This document shows, one piece after another, positions 22,339-34,837 of a stretch of 64,000 nt of DNA. Each line of letters starts with the position of its first letter. Position 1 is the first letter of the stretch. The stretch spans positions 203,435,750-203,499,749 of the forward strand of contig NC_134570.1 in assembly GCF_050947875.1 (NCBI RefSeq), written 5' to 3'. Made by a program: the position numbers and the translations under genes. Below the pieces are notes generated by a model. The model made no database searches. It was not told the DNA's origin and saw only the letters and a program-made list of their open reading frames with translations. The stretch comes from Dermacentor variabilis. Taxonomy: Eukaryota > Arthropoda > Arachnida > Ixodida > Ixodidae.

Positions 22339-22863
22339 CGTAAAATTACAACCTGATCACTGGGGTATTCAATGGATCTAAGGCAGCAATAAATGCTTGT
22401 ATAGTTTTTCAGAATTCTTATGTGAAACTTCAAAGAAGCAACTCCAGGTACCTGAATGAAATTAATTTTATATTTTCGTATAACTACTGAGAGCGAAAAA
22501 ATTTGGAATATACAAAGTATACGCCTGGCTTTTAACTGCTAACTTTTGTAAGTTTGCCTACACAAAAACATTATTATGCAGAATCGCTGGCATCAATACT
22601 AGCCATACTAGCCCATGCTATGTGAGAAAGCAGCAGCTTTTGCAAATGAGAAAACGGATAAATTCGTATTGTGCAGGGTGCACTTGTTTTTGCTAATGGC
22701 AGCAGGTACCTGGTTTATTTTTTACTGCATTCTTTAGGCTTGCGAAGCAATGATTGTCAGGTCAAAGAGCACGCAGAAGCTTCACGATACTCGATTATTG
22801 CGTTTGATCAGTTTTTCTGTTTGATCAGTTTGGCGAAAACTCGTCTGGCGAGGAAAGAACATG
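22339..22863. other. Intron sequence, no gene seen
   Basis: AT-rich sequence between a Tigger-like element and the 60-bp minisatellite. Nothing recognised. Confidence 0.5.
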
Positions 22864-23160
22864 GCTGAATAAACGTACACTCGCCAGCTGGAAAACACGT
22901 GAACAAGGCACCCGTATTGGGTGCCGAAACGTCAATCTGTGTTTTGAATTTTTTCAGGTGAACAAGGCACCCGTATTGGGCGCCGATACATCAATCTGTG
23001 TTTTGAATTTTTTTCAGGTGAACAAGGCACCCGTATTGGGCGCCGATACATCAATCTGTGTTTTGAATTTTTTTCAGGTGAACAAGGCATCCGTATTGGG
23101 TGCCGAAACGTCAATCTGTGTTTTGAATTTTTTCATTTGGCGAGTGTACGTTTATTCAGC
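22864..23160. repeat. Four 60-bp tandem units between perfect 23-bp inverted repeats
   Basis: Units begin at 22899, 22958, 23018 and 23078. Each reads GTGAACAAGGCACCCGTATT, GGGCGCCGATACATCAATCT, GTGTTTTGAATTTTTTTCAG, with few differences; units 1 and 4 share GGTGCCGAAACG. The array is bounded by GCTGAATAAACGTACACTCG+CCA (22864-22886) and its exact reverse complement (23138-23160). Each unit keeps one open frame of 20 codons. Every junction reads TTTTTTTCAG/GTGAAC, a sequence that resembles both a splice acceptor and a donor. Confidence 0.95.
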
Positions 23161-23790
23161 GCTGATATAGTGCGCATTCAACTGGTGCTGGAGTCTTCAT
23201 ATGCTTTGTTCAGTTCTTGTACACAACTCTACATTCATGCAGAGTGTTGCACAATATTTTAAAGTAATGAATAAGGCCACTTGCACAGTCAGTTTTTGAA
23301 ATTTAAGAGATTCGACAGTTAGTGAAGCTTCAGTTGAAGGTTGGTCTGAAATCAACTGTGTGCTCTTGTGCGAGCGAGTCCCGTACGACAGGAAAGAGTG
23401 CTGGTACATGTGGTGTTGAAACGCTGATGGATAAAAGCAGCCTATAGTGGGAAAAATAATGTTGCAGTTGATAGTCATAACACAATTATCAAAATACCAT
23501 GTATTCATGAGCATCTATCGTTCCTTTAGACATCGTTAAAACAGCCTAGAAGTTCGATTGGAATATTAGAGAACACTACAGAAGCTGCTGTCACTAAAAT
23601 ATTGTTTTGTCAAGTCGACGAAAGTGCAAACTTTGCTTCGTTTGATTGAGGAATTGCAAGGAGCACTGAAGGCTATAGTTTCGATGGTACCTTCAGTCGA
23701 AGTTTCATTTTTCCAGACTTACCAATCTACCAATAATTGTCACATCTGAGCACTAGTTAGAATTCAGTTGTCATATCAGACGGTGCATGG
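23161..23790. other. Intron sequence, no gene seen
   Basis: No similarity recognised between the minisatellite and the next Tigger. Frames are short. Confidence 0.5.
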
Positions 23791-23795
23791 TACCA

Positions 23796-26125
23796 CAATC
23801 GATCACGGCTATATCGAACTCAAAGAAGGTCGCAAAATAGTTCAATATATCGATAATTCGAAATATAAAATATGCATGTCAAAAGCTTCTCTAACAACTG
23901 CACACATCTCAAGGCAGTTTCCCGATGTCGTGACTAACGGGAACTTACCGATCTTGTGCCTCCAAGGCACGTAAAAAAACAAAAACAGAGTGCGATGACC
24001 AGAGCACTTTAATTCGGAAGAAAAAGATCTGTGACTTTTGCTTGCTTTTTCTTCTGCCCCATCAAGTTCACTAAGCTGTCCTTAAGCTTGTTGACAGTGT
24101 CCAAATGAGAAAGGCCAGCTCCTTCCATTGTGCTACAACAGCGGCGAATGACGCTGAAAGCTGATGCAAGTTCAACTGCAGTGCATGGTGGTTGGTCCTC
24201 TTCGCCGGAACCTTCGCCGCTGCTCGAGTCTGCGTCCTCGTGACCCATGATGTCAGCCAATCTCTGCATCAGCACGATCTGCTACAGCTTGCATGCCGTC
24301 ACCAGCACTGACAAAATCACTTGCTTTAATGCCGCCTGGGATGGCTCCTGGGAATGCCGAGAGCTTGCAAAATTCGCTGTCCAGGCATCCAGCGTCACCA
24401 TCTTCACTGTCAAGACATCCGTTGTCTGCACCTGCCACAAAGCCTCCTTTGCGAAAGCAATTCACAACTGTGCTTTTCTTCATGTCGTTCCAAGCACCAG
24501 CCAGCATTTGAATGGCTCCGAGGAGGTCCTTCTTGAGTTCGATTCCTAATCGACGGTTGATTAGGAGCCTCTGCACCAGTCGTCATTTGTATCCAACCTT
24601 AAACGCTTTCACAATGCCTTGGTCGAGAGGCTGAAGTTCTGCCGTTGTGTTTGGCGGCAGAAACTTGAGGGTGATCTGCTTTAATGGGCAGACGACATGA
24701 TGGGCCAAACAATTGTCAAGAAGAAAACAAACTTTGCGGCCAGACTTCTCCAGTTCAGCATCCCACGCTTGTAGCCATTCAACGAAAAAATCGCGTGTCA
24801 TCCAAGCTTTCTTATTGGACGCGTATCGAACTGGGAGGCCTTTTGCATTCTTAAAGCGGCGTGGCGACCTGCTCTTACCGATAACAAACGGCCGTAGTTT
24901 GCATGACCCATCCATGTTTGCAGCAAGCAAAATCGATACGCGCACTTTGCTGTTCTTTCCACCATGGCATGCAGTGCCCTTCAGACGCAGCGTCTTGTTT
25001 GGCAGCATTTGCCAAAACAGTGCCGTCTCATCTGCGTTGAATATTTGCAACGGCAAAAAGCGGTCGGAAATATTTGGCCACTCTTCGGACAACCACTTCT
25101 CTATGTGACTTGTGCTAGTCGCCTCGCTTTCGCCCGAAAGGGTCTTTCCGACGATGCTGTAGCGACTCTTAAATCGCTGCTGCCAACCAGTGCCACCAGT
25201 GAAGCTTTCTTCTTCAAAGGCTACAGCAAACCATTTGGCCTTCTCCATGAGCATTGGGCCGTCAACAGGTATGTTCTTGGCCTGTGTCTCCAAAAACCAG
25301 GCGTACAATGCCTTCTTGACCTTGTCAAAGGTTAGGACGTGCACACGACACGCTCCAGGACGACTGGACTGCACTGCCTTCAGCTTAACATCGGCTTTGT
25401 TCTTGAGGATCGTACTCAGGGTGCTGCAAGGAATTCCGAATGTCGCAGCTACCTACGACTTTTTCTTGCCAGCCTCCACCCGTTGAATGATGCCCGCTTT
25501 TGTTGAAAAATCCAAATTCTTGCATTTTTTTCGCGGCCATGGCTCCGGAACACGTGCCAAAAGCGGAAAGAAAAACGCACTGCACTACACGAGTATCAAG
25601 CCTTCGCGTTGGCCTCGTGAATAAAAGGAACAAAGCGAATTGAAAGACACATTGCTCTGCGTCTCCACACTACCACAAGCCCAAGCTGCACTGACCTCGC
25701 TCGTCGCGCTGTGCCAGCAGTGTCAGCCAACCAAAACACAGGAAACGGGCGCCTGCGGTCAGCGTGGTTGCTCCCTCCCGCTTCCCTTTAACACCCAATC
25801 GCACTCCAGGTGCTCCTCGTCACGTGCCTTTTACCCACACGCCCCTCTCTCAGAGTGCGGGGCGGTGCGCGTGAGATCGCGGGAACATCGCAAGATCTTC
25901 ATGATGAGAAGCGCACTTGCAGGGGTGGGGTATCGTAGGAGAAGCGCCCTTGCCGAGGCGCAGCTCAGCACGGACTTGGATACATCGATATGCTGGTGCA
26001 CGGGAGTTCTATATAAGCGAACAATAGCGCTATACTTTTGCATGGGATTCCCAAGGGGATTTTTCATCTGTTCGATATAGGCAATAATTCGATATATCCG
26101 GGTTCAATATATCCAGGATCGACTG
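23796..26125 (-). mobile_element. Nearly complete Tigger element (2.3 kb)
   Basis: Left end CAATCGATCACGGCTATATC; inverted right end CAGTCGATCCTGGATATATT. TA follows at 26126-26127; the left target is CA (changed TA) at 23794-23795. Repeated TCGATATA/TTCAATATA motifs mark both subterminal regions. It contains a transposase gene covering almost the full expected length. Sister elements are at 53606-56023 and 29411-30892. Confidence 0.88.
24009..25540 (-). pseudogene. Tigger transposase, all domains present, disrupted
   Basis: Read from ATG at 25540 downward. The N-terminal psq-type HTH shows LDFSTKAGIIQRVEAG and FGIPCSTLSTILKN, with a frameshift in an A run near 25527 and an in-frame TAG near 25460. 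The CENP-B-type HTH (DKVKKALYAWFLETQAKNIP, VDGPMLMEKAKWFAVAF) and the catalytic domain follow. FNADETALFWQMLP, VCFLLDNCLAHH and LQPLDQGIVKAFK carry all three catalytic Asp residues. A TGA breaks the frame after KVGYK (24583). A frameshift near 24260 precedes the acidic tail (HEDADSSSGEGSGEEDQPP), which ends QAKVTDLFLPN. Full family length is about 500 residues, so only point lesions disable it. Confidence 0.92.
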
Positions 26126-26187
26126 TATTTGTAGAAATATTGCAAGGGAAAAGTTTAACAATTTAACAAATGAAATTGATCAATTTA

Positions 26188-26851
26188 CCGCATTTACTCG
26201 AATCTAAGTTGATAGTTCTTTTTCAAATAATCATATAGCAAACTCTAGGGTTGGATTAGACTCGAGGATTAAAAAAAAAAAAAAACGCGCCAGTTTTTAA
26301 TTGAAATTGATAAGTATGGTGCATAGCTAGTGCCATCTAGAAAAGTCAGTATCACAGCCGCTACTAGTCCCACCAGTAGCCAAGTGAAGTACACGAGCGA
26401 CGTCGCAAGTTTGACCTGTGTCAAATCGACGTGCAGTGTGGCTACGGCGGTTAGGTGGCTTAGCGTGGCATTATTGTAACGGCACCAAACAGGTGATGCC
26501 ACCATAGTGTCGCTTTCAAACAAGGAGTTGTGCTAGCCATGGAGGCATCATGAAACGTTCAAGCCGGGTGGAACTTTGGCATCGACGAGAAGATCGTCTG
26601 TCGTTGGAGAGAGCAACGGGAGATGCTTTGTGCCTGCACTGCAATGAGGGTGGCATTTGATGGCTAGGAGCGACAAAGGTGCAGAATGAGCTCAGCACGT
26701 CAATATCCAATAAATTCTGTTTTCATTTTGTGAATGCTGTCCTCGGTTTTTTATTCGGCCTACATTTGAGGCAAGTTTATTTTTTCGTTTTGCTTCAGAA
26801 TTTCGGGGGTCGGCTTAGAATCGGGGCTAGCCCAGATTTGAGTAAATGCAG
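26188..26851 (+). mobile_element. Tigger element, CGAATCTAGG family, deleted copy
   Basis: Left end CCGCATTTACTCGAATCTAA; inverted right end CTGCATTTACTCAAATCTGG; TA at 26186-26187 and 26852-26853. Opposite in orientation to 16001-16804. On the plus strand at about 26530-26663 it keeps the N-terminal HTH: NVQAGWNFGIDEKIVCRWRE and QREMLCACTAMRVAFDG. The catalytic domain is absent. It starts about 60 bp from the end of the preceding Tigger. Confidence 0.85.
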
Positions 26852-27033
26852 TATAAAGGCCCGGTAAGGAATGAGTTGAGATTATGCGACACATTACGTA
26901 TGTAAGGTACCACTTCTGGTCTGTTCCTATGTTAAGCACGTGACTTTTCTTCAAGTTTTTGGGCAAACACACCGCCAAAGTCCTGGTCAAAACAGTGTGT
27001 GGCAATCAGCCATGCTGCATCTGTGGTACTCAC

Positions 27034-27200
27034 CTGAGATTTGCTCTGATCCAGTTCTCGGCCGTCTCGGTGACATTGTGCCGCACCCAGTCGACCATCC
27101 GCACCACGAACACACCCAGGTTCAACGCACACTCGTTGGGCCCCAGACCCAAGTTACGTAGCGACGGCCGGCTCAAGTCTAGAAGCTGGTGGTAACGGCT
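27034..27200 (-). CDS. GLT8D1: GLT8D1-like exon (third visible; N-GVFV core)
   Basis: Read from 27200 to 27034 this 167-base exon starts in phase 0 and encodes SRYHQLLDLSRPSLRNLGLG, PNECALNLGVFVVRMVDWVR and HNVTETAENWIRANL. In GLT8D1 the same region reads Y-x(4)-LD, a short helix, then C-x-x-N-x-GV-x-V-x-x-M-x-x-W, the core of the GT8 fold following the metal site. Splice sites: acceptor tatataccattttgcag before 27200 and a perfect donor CAG/gtgagt after 27034. Two bases (AG) remain and are completed by the exon at 4598-4698. The sequon N-V-T is present. Base composition is clearly more GC-rich than the flanking intron. Confidence 0.92.
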
Positions 27201-27735
27201 CTGCAAAATGGTATATAAAAGAACAACATGGACTTGGACACCTTTGGTAGCCTTATTTCAGTGCGCAAAACAATTGATGATGGAATGATGACCTCACAAC
27301 TGCAACATAGTGATGACATTTCACTGTAAAAATCTGCAGAATCTTATCTCGTATATCTCTCTTAACCTGCCCATCAGGACAATTCAAATTGAGTTACAGT
27401 ACAGCTTTAAGTATGCAGAATTGTTCCCTAAAGTGTTACACTCAAACTCGTTTCCCTAGGACATTACAGCCTTGCACAGTAGTGCAAAACTACAGCTGTC
27501 AGTAGGAAAACAAAATGACTTTTGTTATTTTGTGCCTGACCACACCTAAAGAAGTAAAGACTTTGTATCAGCCAAATTAATGAGAAACCAATTTGTTCGG
27601 CTCAAGCATCTTGAAGTTAGAATGGCATGCCGACATGTCTGTGCTTTACAATATTTAGTGCAAATCTTTTTGTTAAAGTATTGCATTTTGGTTGTTCTGA
27701 ATATTTTTGGATTAGTTAAAGTTGGCCTTGGAGGT
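27201..27735. other. Intron sequence, no gene seen
   Basis: Start region of the 17.1-kb intron on the acceptor side. No repeats or coding similarity recognised. Confidence 0.5.
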
Positions 27736-27736
27736 A

Positions 27737-27960
27737 CAGCAAAACTTCACTATAACGAAATGCAATATAACTAAACAAGGTAGGTGAACTTCCCTTAGGA
27801 ATCCTCAAAGAGATTCAGAGCGCAGTGCGTGCTGTAATGGATATAACAAAGTAATATGTATAAGGAAATATTTATGGCTGCGCCTTCAATGTCATTACGA
27901 GGTTTTACACTAGCAAACTCGAAGCAGATTGTGAAATAGTTTAATATACAAATAATTTGA
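27737..27960. mobile_element. Single-ended Tigger-like fragment
   Basis: After TA at 27735-27736 the sequence CAGCAAAACTTCACTATAAC and then GAAATGCAATATAACTAAAC resembles the ends of the Tigger-like element at 19518. No matching right end was found, so this is a broken or older end. Confidence 0.4.
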
Positions 27961-28168
27961 AATAAAAAATACAAATTGTGACCATGTGCCATAATGTGCA
28001 CTGGTGAATGCAAAATGCATCATTAAAGAACATTCGAGCGTATTTGCTGCATTTGAGTGGAACACCAAGCAAAGGAGCGCACTGCTCAGCTTTCCAGCTG
28101 CTGAAAGAGTGAAAATGCAATTGGGTTGATGCCACAATTATTTCTCATTGGTTTAAACACGTTCCTTT

Positions 28169-28280
28169 GGGCTAGTTGGTACAAGACTGGAAGTGCACAC
28201 AGAATGAGCAGACAAAAACACAGAAAGGAACGAGACAGATCGGAGTGCTGACTAACTGTAATGTCAGCTTCTTGGGAAAA
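28169..28280 (+). repeat. Repeat fragment with GCTAGTTGGT leader
   Basis: GGGCTAGTTGGTACAAGACT is followed by AGACAAAAACACAGAAAGGA and ACGAGACAGATCGGAGTGCT. The layout matches the fragments at 13116 and 59811. Confidence 0.5.
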
Positions 28281-28439
28281 TATCGAGCATACAATGGCAA
28301 CGTTGGTGCAAATAATAGACAGAGCCATTTGTACACAAAATGCAATCTTTTCACACTATTCTCATAAAATCGAATAAGCTATATTTACAACACATGCATG
28401 AGCACTCAGAAGAAAACATCGCTATAGCTGGCAGGAACA

Positions 28440-29410
28440 AATAAACAGGGCGCGATCAAAGCTGTAGAGTTGCTCTAAATGTTTCTCTACTATGCCCGCT
28501 ACCGACACGATAAGTCATAGAGTCACAGTGATGGTATAAACACAGGTTCACCGGGAAAAATTTCGTCGGCCCAGATGATGGGGCAGTTCCCGACGATGCA
28601 GCAGTGGACGAACCGCAAGGTCCCTTGTTGATGCTGGCCTCAACGCGACGCTTGGTAGTCGCGACCAGCATGGTCAATGAACGGATCACAGCTGCGTTCT
28701 CCGGGGGGCGTCAATACGGCCGGGTGCTAGATCAATGCTTAGGAACGCTTGGAGCACGGGTCGTAGCTGCACTCTTTGGGAAGCGTCAGCCCACTCCGCA
28801 ACGGTCAGTGGGGCCCAGGTTGTGGGGCAGACCCGGGTCGTCTCACCTGACCGGCCAGTCGGCTCCATCCACCAGACTCAGGTCAAACCTGGACTGTCGT
28901 CTGTGGACATCCCCGGAACAGTCCGGTCCCTTGGAATAGCAGGGCAGCCTCCTGGTTCCACCTGGGAAAGCTTTTCTTTTCTCCGCTCCACGAACCGGCA
29001 CCACTTTCTTGTCGCCAGTCTTCTGAGCCCCCGCAGCCCACACACTCCTCTTCCTTCTCTTCTCCTTTTTCTAATTGACACCGCCTGTTTTTCCGGGCTG
29101 TGGCTTGTTCCTTCTTTGGCTTATGTTGCATTCGTCAAGGACATCTCCCAACACAAGTACAGCGTCAAGTGCATATCACACTAACTTAATCTGACCTACA
29201 ACTAACATCAGTTGTTAGTCAGAATTCCGTCCTGTCTCATTTATGCCTATGCGTTTGTGTGCTTGCGCTTAGCGCGTTTGCCAATCGTATGTTCTACTGC
29301 TCAATTTTTTTTAACACCATTTTGTTTCCATTAGGTCTGAAAGTCCAAATAGCAACTGTATGCGCTGCATGTTATTCGACACACCTTCTAACATCGCAAC
29401 GCTTAAAATA
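28440..29410. other. GC-richer unclassified stretch, possible solo LTR
   Basis: From about 28570 to 29000 the sequence is more GC-rich than its surroundings and has overlapping open frames on both strands without a recognised domain. The last part (29050-29180) is pyrimidine-rich. The composition suggests a retroelement piece, but no TG...CA pair or target duplication could be fixed. Confidence 0.3.
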
Positions 29411-30892
29411 CAGTCAATCCCGGATATACCAAAATCTGATACATAGAATTATTGTTTATACTAAACAGGTGTAAAATCCCCTTGAAGATACCATGCAAAA
29501 GTATAGCGACATACTATGCATACATCGAACTCCCATTCACCACCACATTAAGTATATTGAACCCTACGCCGCACCCCTGCAAGTGCTCTTCATCTAACAG
29601 GAACACGATGACTTCTTGTGTCGTCAGAAATTATTAAGGCTGACAAATCTGAAATGGCACTGTTTTGGCAGATTCTGTCAAACAAGAGATTGAATCTGAA
29701 GGGCAGTACAGGCCATGGAGGAAAAATGAGCAGCACGCTTTCAGTTTTGCTCACTGCGCACATGGATGGCTTGTGCAAACTGCGGCCGTTTGTTGCCAGC
29801 AAGAGCAGATCGCCACTCTGCTTTAAGAACCAAAAGGCCTCCCGGTCCGATCTGCATTCCACAACAAAGCTTGGATAAAACTTGATGCTTTCACTAAGTT
29901 GTATAGGGCATGGGATGCTGCACCACTGGCTCTGTCTTCTTGTAAACAAAGGACATTTGAAGGACATCTTGGGATTCTGCGAGCAGCCAAGGTGAATCCA
30001 ACTCCAACCTCCAATTCAACGAATCTTCATGTTGCAGTTTGAATTTAACAAAACTGCTGCACAATACATCTGCACTTTGCGGAAACACCCCCATTGTGGC
30101 AGTGACGGGCGAGACTCACCGCTGTACTGTTCACGAGTTGATGCTGAACACGTTTCATTTGTGCTCGCACGGTTACACTTGAGTGGTAAGAGACTGCGGT
30201 GTCCTGCAAGCTGAAAGCCACTCTCGAAGCTAGGTGTGTACTGTCGGCGACGCAGGGACTGGAGGGGAAGAGCCGAGACTGAACAGACAAACCGGCTGCG
30301 AGACGTCAGAGAACTGAGCAATGTGCAAGAGATGCGCTGCCTTTTTACGACGGCTTGTTGGCTTGTTGGCCACATATGACAATCGGCTGCTTAGACAGCG
30401 TTTGTTGATATTGTAACAGACACAGGGCCACGCACATTTGCACGCAATTTGCAGTACAAGTGTGTTGATGGCGACATGGCACATGTGCATACAGGCTAAT
30501 TTGCTTCTGCGCTGCACCAATTTCTATCTTATCTTGAATAAAAACAAGCAACAAGCCCTTCGAAGCATGTGAGGCATACCGTGGTCTCAGATCTTGGCAA
30601 TGCGGGCTTTTAGGGTTAGCGTTGCGAAGATCATTCTGCAGTGTGAGCGAATTGCAAAGTTCTTAAAAAAAGAAAAAGAAAGAGAGAGAGAGAGAGGTCG
30701 GCTTTTATGCATTCGACATGGCCTTGAAGAAGCAAATCGGTAAATTACCACATTTCATGATCTCGGGAAACTGTCCGATGCTTGTGGAGATCTCAGATAA
30801 GCCCTCAGATAAGCACATCCCATATTTCGAATTATTGATCTATAGAACTGTTTTGCAGTCCCCTTCGACCTCAATATGCCTGGGATCGACTG
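29411..30892 (+). mobile_element. Tigger element, deleted relative of 23796-26125
   Basis: Left end CAGTCAATCCCGGATATACC after TA (29409-29410); inverted right end CAGTCGATCCCAGGCATATT, followed by CA (30893-30894) in place of TA. The plus strand at 29618-29835 holds a piece of the catalytic domain: ADKSEMALFWQILSNKRLNL, KGSTGHGGKMSSTLSVLLTA, HMDGLCKLRPFVASKSRSP. This matches the part of the 24009-25540 protein around its first catalytic Asp, but the NADET motif reads KADKSE, losing normal spacing. The rest of the interior (29900-30650) is unrecognised. Confidence 0.75.
30666..30696. repeat. A/GA-rich microsatellite
   Basis: AAAAAAAG then (GA)n, directly seen inside the 29411-30892 element. 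Confidence 0.9.
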
Positions 30893-30894
30893 CA

Positions 30895-31567
30895 TTGTAT
30901 GAGATGCCAAAAATACTAGTTTTAAAAAGAAATCCTAAAATAGCATTTTGCTGCTCAGAAATGTTTCGTTAGGTGAAATGTACAGCAAACACATCCCAAT
31001 AGCAGTGCAACAAACTCATTACACCCTGCATGCTGCGGGCTGGGCTAGTTCTACAGCTGTATCAGCAGAATCCTCCAAACTTCTCATTTGGGTTTGGGTC
31101 ACCGAGTCCTGGTGTTTTACTAAACAGATTTATTTTTTATTAATTTCAGAGTACTTTACAGGCCCAAAGGGGAGCATTGAGTAAGGGGGGCATTGTTGAA
31201 CAAATGACAACAGAAAACCGATACACGAGAGCTAAAAATGTGAGAGCTAAAAATGTTTACACTGATAATGTGTTTGCAAAACAGTGTTACAAATAAAAAC
31301 GCTAAAGCAATACAAAGAGTTGTCAGGAAACGAAAAGTACAGTTCACGGTAATATAAGAAGTGGCACATCACTCACACAAAATAACGTACATAGTGCGAG
31401 CAAATAAAACAAACAAAATTGAAACAACAAATTGGAAAAAAAAAAAAAGTGAGAGAATGCCCAGAGAAAGAGACAACTCAACCCGGCATACAAAACAGTG
31501 TATTGAAAAAAAAAAAAGAAGAGAGAGAGAGACATGGCACGTATATGACATACTATATGACATGACA
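30895..31567. other. A-rich intron sequence, no gene seen
   Basis: Includes several A runs (31436-31449, 31507-31518) and a GAGAGA stretch. No coding similarity. Confidence 0.5.
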
Positions 31568-31649
31568 TACCATATTTACTCGAATCTAGGCCGACCCCAA
31601 TTCTAAGCCGACCCCCTAAAGTCCGAAGCCAATAAAAATATATGTGTAT

Positions 31650-31763
<114 letters not shown>

Positions 31764-31996
31764 CCTCGAATGTAGGCCGGACAGAAATAGCGAGGACAGC
31801 GTTAACAAAATGCAAACAGCATTTATTGAATCTGAACATGCAGAGCTCGTTCAACGTCATCGTCGCTGTGTTCCTTGTCAGTGTCCCTTTCAAACAGTGC
31901 ACTATCTTCAGTACCGTCAAGCGCATTAGATATGCTGCACTTTTTAAAGGCACGCACAATCAAAGTACCTGGGATGTCATCCCACACTGCAGCTAC

Positions 31997-33109
31997 TCAT
32001 CCCGCCAGCTGCGATAGCGATGCACGTTTGATGCGGCCTGTTGCCGTTAGCATGTGGTCTTCATTAGTCAACCAGTCAATGTAATATTTCTGCAGGCAAT
32101 CCTTGAAAGGTTTGTTGATGCAGAAAATAAGTGGCTGCAACTGGCCCACCATGCCGCCCGGTATGGCAGCGAGGTCCGTGTTCGCTTGGGCGAGCGCAGC
32201 CTTCATGTTGTCGGTCAAGTGCCCACGGTAAGAGTCGATGACAAGGAGCAAGTTCTTTGTCAAAAGGGCTCCTGGACGCCGTCGCCACACAATCATAACC
32301 CACTCTTCCATCATCGCACCCGTCATCCACTTTTTCTCATTTGCCCGCACAATGACATTTCTTGGGAAAGTTTCTCGAGCAGGCAGTGTCTTCCTTTTAG
32401 ATATCATACAAGGAAGGAGTTTATGTCCATCAGCTGTGCAGCACAGCATCTCAGTTGCGTGCTGCTTCTTGTAGCCCGCAGAGCGCACCTTCAACTCCTT
32501 GGCACCCTTTTCATTCACGGTGTACGCCACTGGCATATCAGAATACACAGCCGTCTGGTCAGCGTTGCCGATTTGCCCAAGGTTGTAGCCTGCCGCTTCT
32601 ATCTTTCGCAGCACGTAGTGCTGAAAAGCTGTCAGCTTTTCTTTAATATTGCTTGGCAGCTTCTGGGTGATTGAAGTGCGAAGTCGGAGGATAAAGCTGA
32701 AGTGCTTCATGAATTTCTGAAGCCAGCCCCGGCTGGCTTTGAAATCCTTTGGTGTTAGGCCTCGCTCCCTCGCAAGTTCCCCAGCTTTCGCTTAGAGCAC
32801 TTCTGTTGTCAATGGAAGGGCAGTTGCTCTCTGCGTCCGAACAAAGTTGGACAAAACTGTCTCCACATCGCGGTGACGGCCTTTCTTTGGTCCACTAAAT
32901 GCCATCCTCGTTGTGGCGCACGCAAAAAGTTGCTGTCGTTGTCCCCTCCAACGATGGACGTTTTTCTCGTCGACGCCGAAGTCCCGCCTGGCTTCAAGGT
33001 TCGACGATGCCTCTGCGGCTATCACAACTTTTTGCTTGAATACTGGCATCTCCTGCTTGGTGCCATCGTGATAACACCACGCCGCACACCGATACAGCCG
33101 ACACAACAC
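31997..33109 (-). pseudogene. Tigger transposase, third catalytic Asp lost
   Basis: The N-terminal part (33109-32792) has FKQKVVIAAEASSNLEARRD and FGVDEKNVHRWRGQRQQL, a psq-type HTH, and then ends at a stop near 32795. The rest reads on to 31997. After the CENP-B-type HTH the catalytic domain shows GNADQTAVYSDMP (first Asp) and LLLVIDSYRGHL (second Asp). The third block reads GQLQPLIFCINKPFKD, where the family has QPLD; Ile replaces the catalytic Asp. In this subfamily the third block is normally followed by VNKPFKD, seen here as INKPFKD. The element is therefore catalytically dead even apart from the stop. Confidence 0.9.
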
Positions 33110-34837
33110 AGGTCAAAATGGCGACTTGGCTTGTGTACGGTTGGCTACTGGCACGGCTAGTAGCGGCTGTGATACTGACTTTTCTAGATGGCACTAGCTA
33201 TGTACCATATTTAGCAATTTCAATGAAAAACTGGCACGTTTTTTAAAATCTTTGAATCTAAGCCAACCCTAGAGTTTGGAACATGATTATTTGAAAAAAA
33301 CTATCGGCCTAGATTCGAACAAATATAGTATGTACAGATGAATATATTTGTTATGATGAAAACTGCAGGTTCAGTAGTTGTTAGGAAGCGAATTCCATAA
33401 CGAAATTGCTTGTGGTAGAGCCAAGAAGTTAAACTCATTAGTGTTCTCGTAAATGTGAGTGAGGCATAAATCATTATAAAGTCGTCATGATGTGCAAGAC
33501 GTACGTTCCAGTGGCAAGTTTGATGGCTTCATTTGGTGAACATATCTATGGAGCAAAGATAGGAGTGCTATGTCACGTAGGCTACCTAGTGATTGAAGGG
33601 AAAGGTCGATTTTATTTGAGTAATGCTTGGCTGGAAATTGTAATTACGGGAAATGAATCGACCAGCTTGGTTTTGGAAGGCTTCTAACACGCAGATTATG
33701 TATTCGTGATAGGGAGACCATATAGGGGACGCCAACTCAAGCTTGGGGCATACAAATTATAAGAATGCTAATTTACAGATATTAGACAGGCAGTTATGCA
33801 AGTTGCGATGAATATACTCAAGAGCTTTGGAAGCGTTTGTGCATATGGTTGTGATGTGAAAGGCCAAGGAAAGGCTAGGTGTAAGATTAACGTCTAGACA
33901 TTTATATGCTGATGCCCGAGATACTAGGTCTGTATTTATATAATAGGAAAAGCCAAGATTTGAAGTTTTTTGCGTCAATGTCATTACTTTGCATTTAGAT
34001 GAGTTTAGTTTCATTTGAGTCTTCACACCATTTGGTAATGGGATGAAGGTCCTCTTGAAGAATGAGATGATCATCAAGGCTAGGAATTGGTCGATATAAT
34101 ATACAATCATCGGCAAAAACACACATGCAGTATGAGATGTCATTGGGCAGATCATTGATAGAAATAAGAAAAAGCAAGGGTCCTAGTACGCTGCCCTGAG
34201 GTACACCGGAACTGACATACCTATGCAAGGGGTGATGTAAAATTATTAATGACTGTAAACTGCAGATGATTTGTTAGAAAGTTACGAATCCGGAGAGCGT
34301 TAAGTAGTCTAATTTGGGAACGGATAATTTGGAAATTAAGCAGCAGTCAGCTACACGGCCGAAGGCTTTGGAGAAGTCAAGAAAAATGCAATCTGTTCAA
34401 AGGCTACGGTCCATGCTAAAATGCAAGTCTGTAGTGAATTCTAGTAACTGCATCTCACATGAAAAGCCTTTCCTAAACCCATGCTGGTTAATAAAGAAAA
34501 AATTATTTCATTCCAGATGATGATATATGTGAGATGCAATGATATGTTCAAGCCTTTTGCAGCAAATACTTGTCAATAATATTGGACTATAGTTTTCTAG
34601 GGAATTCTTGCTGCCACTTTTGCGTACTGGTATAACTTTTACAATTTTACAGTCTGAGGGAAGCTGGCCCCATGATAACGACTGGCGGAAAATAAGACAT
34701 AAAATTTTGCTAGATAGTGCGACTGTATTCTTTAAAATTTTGGAGTTAATATTATCGACACCTGAAGAACTAGTCAACTTAAGGTCATTTATGAGACCTG
34801 CGATACCATCTTCTGTTACATCGATGTATTGCATGTA

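Noticed and set aside
22899..23135. CRISPR-like array of 60-bp repeats
   Set aside because: There are no variable spacers; the whole 60-bp unit repeats, and the DNA is eukaryotic.
28440..29184. A conserved gene in overlapping GC-rich frames
   Set aside because: Frames on both strands have no recognisable domain and no splice or start context; more likely a repeat.
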